Source: CAYWMP01 sp964459445 (GTDB taxonomy: Bacteria; Desulfobacterota; DSM-4660; Desulfatiglandales; HGW-15). From it: a stretch of DNA of 17,478 bases. The DNA is taken from contig CAYWMP010000128.1 of the NCBI GenBank assembly GCA_964459445.1, positions 1 through 17,478 of the forward strand, read 5' to 3'. Both the position numbers and the translations under genes were made by a program. Shown in pieces: positions 13,385-17,478 of the stretch (positions within the stretch are counted from its first letter, which is position 1; the number at the start of each line of letters is the position of its first letter). The notes below the pieces were generated by a model that was not told the DNA's origin, made no database searches, and saw only the letters and a list, made by a program, of their open reading frames with translations.

Positions 13385-13840
13385 TTACTTGGGTGTGGGA
13401 ATGGCGTCGAGCCCGAGTGAAGCCGGCTCGGTAGCCAATGCCTGATTGTTAATGTCGTCATGGGTTCCATATCCGCCCGCCGGATCTGCCGATCCTTCCG
13501 GTGTTGTCCGGGTGGGGAACTTAAACCTTTTGATGCCTCCGTCCCTGAACTTTACTGTCCACATAATATCCTCAGATCCTCTGAGGGGTGTCGCGCTTGC
13601 TCCCATCGGGACAAAGTCTGCATAACCACGGACATCCATGGCCTGCTGGGGGCAAAGCTTGACACAGCACATTCATTCCCAACACATTTGAGGATCGCGA
13701 TTGAATGCTTTCATCTCCCCATAGCCGAGCGACCCGTCCTGGTCCAGGACCATCAGGTCGTTGGGGCAGATGTACATGCACGCGGTCCTGTCTTGGCCTT
13801 TACAGCCGTCGCACTTCTCGACAATGACATAACTTGGCAT
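13385..13840 (-). CDS. aprB: APS reductase beta subunit with in-frame TGA (probable selenocysteine 56)
   Basis: 151 residues counting the TGA (13673-13675) as one. AprB carries two [4Fe-4S] clusters that bring electrons to the FAD of AprA. Seen: first motif CDGCKGQDRTACMYICP (Cys10, 13, 21, 25), second motif C-W-E-TGA-M-C-C-V-K-L-C-P (Cys53, codon 56, Cys58, Cys59, Cys63), then PMGASATPLRGSEDIMWTVKF and the tail that wraps AprA. The family motif is CWECYSCxKxCP, so the TGA replaces the second ligand cysteine with no change in length. The start ATG (13838-13840) has AGGAGGT 6 bases upstream. The frame is open and family-like on both sides, and sat and aprA are intact. Selenocysteine insertion is the best reading. 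Alternatives are a nonsense mutation, a sequencing error, or reinitiation at the ATG directly after the TGA (13670-13672). Confidence 0.9.
13620..13646 (-). promoter_or_regulatory. candidate bacterial SECIS hairpin in aprB
   Basis: Downstream of the TGA on the minus strand, GCA-G-GCCATGG and CCGTGGT-TA-TGC fold around a 4-base loop ATGT: seven pairs (two G-U) in the upper stem, then a G-U pair beside a bulged A, then three more pairs. The loop begins 37 bases after the TGA, at the far end of the usual spacing for bacterial SECIS elements, and has its G in the third loop position. The protein is conserved here, so chance pairing is possible. Confidence 0.4.
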
Positions 13841-13843
13841 TAG

Positions 13844-13921
13844 TACACCTCCTAAAAAGTTTGCTTTTGGTTTAGTTTAAGTGAGTTTGATTAAAAAAGG
13901 GTTTTAGCCTCTACACCTCCT
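13844..13921 (-). repeat. duplicated ribosome-site sequence upstream of aprB
   Basis: The 10-base word AGGAGGTGTA occurs twice on the minus strand in the sat-aprB gap: at 13844-13853, where it serves aprB, and at 13912-13921, where no start codon follows in position. No convincing terminator is seen between sat and aprB (106-base gap), so co-transcription is likely. Confidence 0.5.
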
Positions 13922-13946
13922 TTCTTGAAGTTGGGTTTGGTGGTTA

Positions 13947-15164
13947 TTATTCTTTCACATCACCGGTGGCTGCGCCGTGCAGCTTGATCTCAACTTTCTC
14001 TTCGAGGTTCTGGTAATAGTCCTGGAGTATGGCGACAACCTCCGGACGGGAAAACTCGGCAGGAAGATCGCCACCCTCTGAAAGGGTCTTCCTCACCATC
14101 GTTCCCGAAAGAAGCAGTCTGTCGTCTTTCCCGTGGGGGCAGGTTCTCATGGAAGCCATGCCGCCACACTTGTAACAATGAAACGTCCAATCAATATTCA
14201 GATTCTCGCACTTGAGGCCGCCCTTTGGGATCTCATCAAAGATCTTTTGGGCATCAAAGGGGCCATAGTAATCCCCGACGCCTGCATGGTCGCGACCGAT
14301 GATCATATGGCTGCAACCGTAGTTCTGGCGGAAAGTGGCGTGGAGCAGGGCTTCTCTCGGACCGGCATAGCGCATTTCCATGGGATAGCCGCCCTGGAGC
14401 ACAGTGCCTTTGACGAAATAATTGTCAACCAAGGCCTGAATAGCCTTGACTCGCGTGTCGCCAGGGATATCGCCGGCCTTGAGTTTTCCCACCAATTGAT
14501 GGATGTATACGCCGTCCATGACCTCTACGGCGATCTTTGCGAGGAATTCGTGGGAACGGTGCATGGGGTTTCTAAGCTGAAGTGCGGCTACCCGTTTCCA
14601 CCCGTTTTCTTCAAAAATCTTTCTGGATTCGGCAGGCCTTTGATAAAGCCCTTTAAATTGTTCGGGATAATAGCTTTCGCTAATGACTTTCACAGGCCCG
14701 GCAAGGTTATATTTGGCCTGGGCCATCACCTTCTCGGCGCCCGGATGCTCGGCGTCGGTTGTGGTGAATATGGCCTTGCATTCGTGTTCCTTATCAATGG
14801 TGTATTTCTCCGAAACCTGCATGGTCGCTATGGTTGTTCCGGTATCATCATCGACCAAAGCAAGCTCATCACCCTCTTTGATTTCCTCGTCGTTCGTTGA
14901 GAGCGTAATCGGGATGGGCCAAAAGGTCCCATCGGCCATGGTGAAATTGTCGCACACGCCCTGCCAATCGGCTTTTGTCATAAAACCGGTCAGAGGCGTG
15001 AATGCCCCGATTCCCATCATAATCAGGTCTGAAGCTTCCCTTGAGGTTATTTGAATGGATTTGAGGCCCTTGGCCCTTTCGATTTCGGCGTTAAGCGCGT
15101 CGCCTTCCAGCAATAGCGGTATCAGCCTTTCCTCTTTACCGTGAGGGGGGATTAAGTCCGACAT
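13947..15164 (-). CDS. sat: sulfate adenylyltransferase (ATP sulfurylase)
   Basis: 405 residues. First step of dissimilatory sulfate reduction: ATP + sulfate gives APS + pyrophosphate, in the cytoplasm. Seen: the nucleotide/sulfate-binding motif QLRNPMHRSHE (196-206) with the Q-x-R-N-x-x-H-x-x-H pattern, and GRDHAGVG (290-297). A zinc-ribbon set Cys319, Cys330, Cys333, Cys342 (ECYKC-type, then RTCPHGKDD) is typical of the bacterial sulfate-reducer form. No APS-kinase domain is fused. The ATG at 15164 has AAGGAGGA 6 bases upstream (15171-15178). It leads the sat-aprB-aprA block behind a near-consensus promoter and a Rex-like operator, so expression is probably redox controlled. Confidence 0.98.
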   Translation of the reverse strand: MSDLIPPHGKEERLIPLLLEGDALNAEIERAKGLKSIQITSREASDLIMMGIGAFTPLTGFMTKADWQGVCDNFTMADGTFWPIPITLSTNDEEIKEGDELALVDDDTGTTIATMQVSEKYTIDKEHECKAIFTTTDAEHPGAEKVMAQAKYNLAGPVKVISESYYPEQFKGLYQRPAESRKIFEENGWKRVAALQLRNPMHRSHEFLAKIAVEVMDGVYIHQLVGKLKAGDIPGDTRVKAIQALVDNYFVKGTVLQGGYPMEMRYAGPREALLHATFRQNYGCSHMIIGRDHAGVGDYYGPFDAQKIFDEIPKGGLKCENLNIDWTFHCYKCGGMASMRTCPHGKDDRLLLSGTMVRKTLSEGGDLPAEFSRPEVVAILQDYYQNLEEKVEIKLHGAATGDVKE

Positions 15165-15242
15165 ACAGTATCCTCCTTTTTTTTCAGCATTTTTATCTGG
15201 TTGGACTCGTGGTCTGTGCCTGTTTTTCGGCTAAGTTCTATC

Positions 15243-15260
15243 TTGTGCATTTTGTAACAA
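15243..15260. promoter_or_regulatory. Rex-like operator overlapping the sat transcription start
   Basis: TTGTGCATTTTGTAACAA matches the Rex pattern TTGT(G/T)AA-N4-TT(A/C)ACAA at 12 of 14 fixed positions. It lies directly downstream of the sat -10 element, over the expected start point (about 15260), an ideal place for a repressor. From established work, Rex represses sat in Desulfovibrio vulgaris; that it does so here is inference. Confidence 0.6.
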
Positions 15261-15266
15261 GCCCCC

Positions 15267-15294
15267 TTTATATCCAAATTCCGCAGGGTGTCAA
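15267..15294 (-). promoter_or_regulatory. sigma-70-type promoter of sat
   Basis: On the minus strand TTGACA (complement of 15289-15294, 6 of 6) and TATAAA (complement of 15267-15272, 5 of 6) with a 16-base spacer. Predicted start near 15260, giving a leader of about 95 bases before sat. The best-looking promoter of the minus-strand cluster. Confidence 0.8.
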
Positions 15295-15297
15295 GAA

Positions 15298-15308
15298 AAA
15301 ATGCACAA
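15298..15308. promoter_or_regulatory. second copy of the operator half-site, upstream of the sat -35
   Basis: AAAATGCACAA here is the exact inverse of TTGTGCATTTT at 15243-15253. The two perfect 11-base arms are 55 bases apart centre to centre and flank the core sat promoter. This copy has no second half-site of its own. It may be an auxiliary operator for cooperative or looping repression; a merely structural repeat is also possible. Confidence 0.45.
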
Positions 15309-15491
15309 AAACACCAACAACAAGCCAAAAAATGGAAAAGACATCCCAAATATATAAACATTGAGGCCTGAATATCAAATAACTATTTGAATTAATTGAA
15401 TATATTGCAATATTTGCCCTCTCGAAAACCCAACACCCAAAACAAATCTCCGCAAAATCCAATCATATTGCCGAGACCTTTTGGTTGTATT

Positions 15492-15519
15492 TTGATAACT
15501 TCCGACTTGATAGTATAAT
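15492..15519 (+). promoter_or_regulatory. sigma-70-type promoter of the MBL-fold gene
   Basis: TTGATA (15492-15497, 5 of 6) and TATAAT (15514-15519, 6 of 6) with a 16-base spacer. Predicted start near 15526, about 67 bases before the gene start. Points away from sat. Confidence 0.75.
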
Positions 15520-15592
15520 TGGGGTGTCCGCCCCATAAACAGGGCGCTCAAAATCCTGACCTCAAATCACACCTTTCAAGAGGAAATTGCAT

Positions 15593-16357
15593 ATGGACCT
15601 TATTCTATTAGGGACCGGAACCGGCTTCCCCCTCACAGACAGGGGATCTCCTTCCATTTTTTTACGATTTGCTGGAAAAATCATGCTTTTCGACATAGGA
15701 CCAGGCACGTTGCGGCAGCTCTCCAGAGTCGGCATCGACCATGACCGAATAGATAAGATCTTTATCACTCATTTTCACCCGGATCATACGGCCGATCTCA
15801 TCCATTTTCTCTTCGCCACCAGACACCCGCCTGTTCTGGAGAAGAGAAAACCCTTTGAAATTGTAGCAGCGGAAGGTTTTAGGGAGTTTCTTAATAAAGT
15901 CCAGAAGGCCTATGGCAAATGGCTGAATATGTCAAATCATATGATGAAGATAAGGGAATTGCCCCGTGAGAAACCTGAGATGATCGCCTATGACACCTTT
16001 AGAATTGTCTCGCAACCCGTTGATCATACGCCCCAAAGCATCGCCTTTAGGTTTGAGGACTCTAGGGGGAGGTGCTTTGTCTATTCCGGGGATACCGGAT
16101 TCTGTGATGAAATCATTGATGTTGCAAAGGACTGCGATCTTTTGATATTGGAATGTGCCTTTCCGGACAAGCATGCCGTCGCCGGACACCTTACGCCCTC
16201 GGCCGCTGGCCGCGTCGCGACCTTGGCAAAGGCCAAAAAGCTCCTTTTGACCCATTTTTATCCGGAGGTCTTGTCGACAGATATTGCATCTGACTGCCGA
16301 AAGACCTATAAAGGCGAACTGGTTTTGGGGAGAGATCTGCTGCATATTCGTTGGTAA
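15593..16357 (+). CDS. metallo-beta-lactamase-fold hydrolase, RNase Z-like
   Basis: 254 residues. Seen: N-terminal strand LILLGTGTGFP and a FDIGPGTL segment as in RNase Z/ElaC-like proteins, and the di-metal motif THFHPDHTADL with His60, His62, Asp64, His65. Further likely ligands are His145 (VDHTPQS), Asp167 (YSGDTGF) and His221 (LLLTHFYP), with GHLTP (His199) as in the family. These give a complete binuclear zinc site, so a phosphodiesterase or nuclease activity is probable. It is short for RNase Z and lacks a clear flexible arm, so tRNA 3' processing is possible but not shown; a cyclic-nucleotide phosphodiesterase or arylsulfatase-like role is also possible. ATG at 15593 with AGGA 8 bases upstream; an upstream TTG (15587) is less likely. 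Likely co-transcribed with the next gene 81 bases downstream. Confidence 0.85.
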   Translation: MDLILLGTGTGFPLTDRGSPSIFLRFAGKIMLFDIGPGTLRQLSRVGIDHDRIDKIFITHFHPDHTADLIHFLFATRHPPVLEKRKPFEIVAAEGFREFLNKVQKAYGKWLNMSNHMMKIRELPREKPEMIAYDTFRIVSQPVDHTPQSIAFRFEDSRGRCFVYSGDTGFCDEIIDVAKDCDLLILECAFPDKHAVAGHLTPSAAGRVATLAKAKKLLLTHFYPEVLSTDIASDCRKTYKGELVLGRDLLHIRW

Positions 16358-16438
16358 GGAAATAATCCTTTTCCTGATGGCGAATTTCTCGGTTAATGCA
16401 ATCATCAGGGCGACAGCTCGGGCCTTTGAGGAACCTTA

Positions 16439-17478
16439 ATGTCCAATAAATATACATCGTCAGCAAAAATCATTTCTCTTGATGATGCGGTTGGGAGTGT
16501 CCTAGCCCATGACATCACCGAAATAAGACCCGGACAGTTCAAGGGGCCTGCCTTTAGAAAGGGGCAGATTATTCGGGAAGAAGACCTGGATCATCTCCGT
16601 CGATTGGGGAAAGAACACTTATTCGTTTTACAAATAGGCCCCGACGAGGTGCATGAGGATGACGCTGCCTTGATGCTTGCTCGAGCCCTTGCCGGCCCGG
16701 GGGTCGTCTTTGAGAGGAGACCTTCGGAAGGGAAAATCGCCCTGAAATCTGCCTATAGAGGACTGCTGAAAGTTGATGTCCATGCCCTTACGAATTTTAA
16801 TATGGTGCCCCACGTATCTTGCTCCTCACGGCACAATAATGTGATGGTTAGAGAAGATGAAATCATCGCTGCGACTCGAGCCATTCCCTTAATTATGGAT
16901 AGAAAGTCCCTCGAACAGGCAGTGCGGGTAGGTGAGAATGCGGAGGGGATACTTTCAGTTAAAAGACTGGAAAGGCTGAGTGCCGGTCTCATCATAACGG
17001 GCAATGAGGTCTATTTCGGCCGGTTCGAAGACAAATTCGCACCCATAATCCGAAATAAACTGTCCCATTTCGGCTGCGATCTGTTGGAAACCACTTTCTC
17101 TCCCGATGATCAAAAAAAAATCACAGCAAAAATCAAAGGATTTCTTGAAAAAGGATTAGGACTCATTCTGGTCGCCGGGGGCATGAGCGTCGACCCCGAT
17201 GATGTGAGCCGAATGGCCATCTTGGAGGCGGGAGCTCAGGATGTGGTCTACGGAACGCCGGTCTTGCCGGGCGCCATGTTCCTCTACGGGCACCTTGGGG
17301 AAACCCCGATCATGGGCCTTCCTGCCTGCATATTATTCTACAAGACAACGGTGTTCGATCTTCTTATCCCAAGGATACTTGCCGGCGAGAGGGTGACTAG
17401 AAGAGATCTCGCGGAGATGTCCCACGGGGGGCTGTGTCTTAATTGCGATGAATGCAGATATCCCGTGTGTCCCTTTGG
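16439..17478 (+). CDS. MoeA/MogA-type molybdopterin-binding protein with C-terminal Cys motif, partial
   Basis: At least 346 residues, open to the right edge of the window, so the C terminus is missing. Seen: an N-terminal MoeA-like segment (SLDDAVGSVLAHDITEIRPGQFKG...FRKGQII), a middle region, then the molybdopterin-binding (MoCF) domain from about residue 178: SAGLIITGNEV, GLILVAGGMSVDPDDV (counterpart of GGTSxGxxD), and YGTPVLPGAMFLYG...IMGLPACILFY. It then runs into a cysteine motif CLNCDECRYPVCPFG (Cys333, 336, 339, 344) that could bind an Fe-S cluster or zinc and is absent from ordinary MoeA. Likely role: molybdenum or tungsten cofactor insertion or sensing for an oxidoreductase. The ATG at 16439 has GAGGAA 5 bases upstream. 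A weak hairpin (16373-16379/16403-16409) lies in the gap before it. Confidence 0.85.
   Translation, partial: MSNKYTSSAKIISLDDAVGSVLAHDITEIRPGQFKGPAFRKGQIIREEDLDHLRRLGKEHLFVLQIGPDEVHEDDAALMLARALAGPGVVFERRPSEGKIALKSAYRGLLKVDVHALTNFNMVPHVSCSSRHNNVMVREDEIIAATRAIPLIMDRKSLEQAVRVGENAEGILSVKRLERLSAGLIITGNEVYFGRFEDKFAPIIRNKLSHFGCDLLETTFSPDDQKKITAKIKGFLEKGLGLILVAGGMSVDPDDVSRMAILEAGAQDVVYGTPVLPGAMFLYGHLGETPIMGLPACILFYKTTVFDLLIPRILAGERVTRRDLAEMSHGGLCLNCDECRYPVCPF

Larger units (their letters stand above)
15165..15592. other. divergent control region between sat and the MBL-fold gene
   Basis: 428 AT-rich bases holding the sat promoter and operator (left) and the promoter of the rightward hydrolase gene (right). 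Between them are two perfect palindromes: TCAAATA-AC-TATTTGA (15375-15390) and ATATTGCAATAT (15402-15413). No ORF or RNA gene is apparent. Confidence 0.6.

Noticed and set aside
13385..13672. A 95-residue gene beginning MCCVKLCP as a stand-alone protein
   Set aside because: It is the C-terminal two thirds of AprB; the missing N-terminal part is encoded in the same frame directly upstream with its own ribosome site, separated only by one TGA. Reinitiation at this ATG is kept only as an alternative.
13660..13690. aprB broken by a frameshift
   Set aside because: The same frame carries family-like sequence before and after the TGA and the motif spacing is exact, so no insertion or deletion is needed.
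14133..14900. 255-codon plus-strand open frame opposite sat
   Set aside because: Antisense to a secure gene, no ribosome site, composition reflecting the opposite strand.
15243..15308. The inverted AAAATGCACAA pair as an intrinsic terminator
   Set aside because: It encloses a near-consensus promoter and has no terminal T-run directed away from a gene end, so a regulatory role fits better.
1..17478. CRISPR arrays, tRNA or rRNA genes, insertion sequences with transposase
   Set aside because: No regularly spaced direct repeats, no cloverleaf-like segment or rRNA-like sequence, and no transposase-like reading frame were seen on either strand.

Overview
The window looks like chromosomal DNA of a strictly anaerobic sulfate-reducing bacterium of the Desulfobacterota (former Deltaproteobacteria). 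The main evidence is a complete dissimilatory sulfate-activation and APS-reduction cluster, with sat, aprB, aprA and qmoABC all on the minus strand. Supporting signs are strong AGGAGG-type ribosome sites, moderate GC, and abundant iron-sulfur and flavin redox proteins. I cannot assign a genus from the sequence alone.

Layout, left to right. 120-434 (+) encodes a small two-helix membrane protein with a coiled-coil tail. 616-1032 (-) is ndk. 1160-2726 (+) holds two tandem paralogous cysteine-cluster proteins of the YkgJ type. 2760-2881 is an imperfect palindrome between convergent genes. 2882-3649 (-) encodes a SEC-C motif protein with an HExxH metallopeptidase-like motif. 3817-4086 (-) is a small zinc-ribbon protein. 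4155-15164 (-) is the sulfate-reduction region: reading along the minus strand sat, aprB, aprA, a terminator, an ETF:quinone oxidoreductase-like gene, a terminator, then qmoA-qmoB-qmoC and a terminator. 15593-16357 (+) is a metallo-beta-lactamase-fold hydrolase behind a near-consensus promoter. 16439 to the right edge (+) is a MoeA/MogA-type molybdopterin-binding protein cut off by the window, ending in a four-cysteine motif.

How the genes work together: Sat makes APS from sulfate and ATP. AprBA reduces APS to sulfite and AMP. QmoABC is the membrane complex thought to feed menaquinol electrons to AprBA. The ETF-QO-like protein, wedged between apr and qmo, would pass electrons from electron-transfer flavoprotein (fed by acyl-CoA dehydrogenases) to the same quinone pool. 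That would put fatty-acid or aromatic-acid oxidation and sulfate reduction in one locus.

The most striking observation is in aprB. The reading frame is interrupted by a single in-frame TGA (13673-13675) exactly at the second cysteine of a conserved CxxCxxCxxxCP iron-sulfur motif. The frame and protein similarity are intact on both sides, the gene has a good ribosome site, and a hairpin lies just downstream. The simplest reading is a selenocysteine-containing AprB (Sec56), with a neighbouring extra cysteine (Cys58). A gene caller would miss the N-terminal third of this gene. Also notable are Rex-like (TTGTG...CACAA) operators at the sat promoter and upstream of the ETF-QO gene, which suggest redox (NADH/NAD+) control of the locus.
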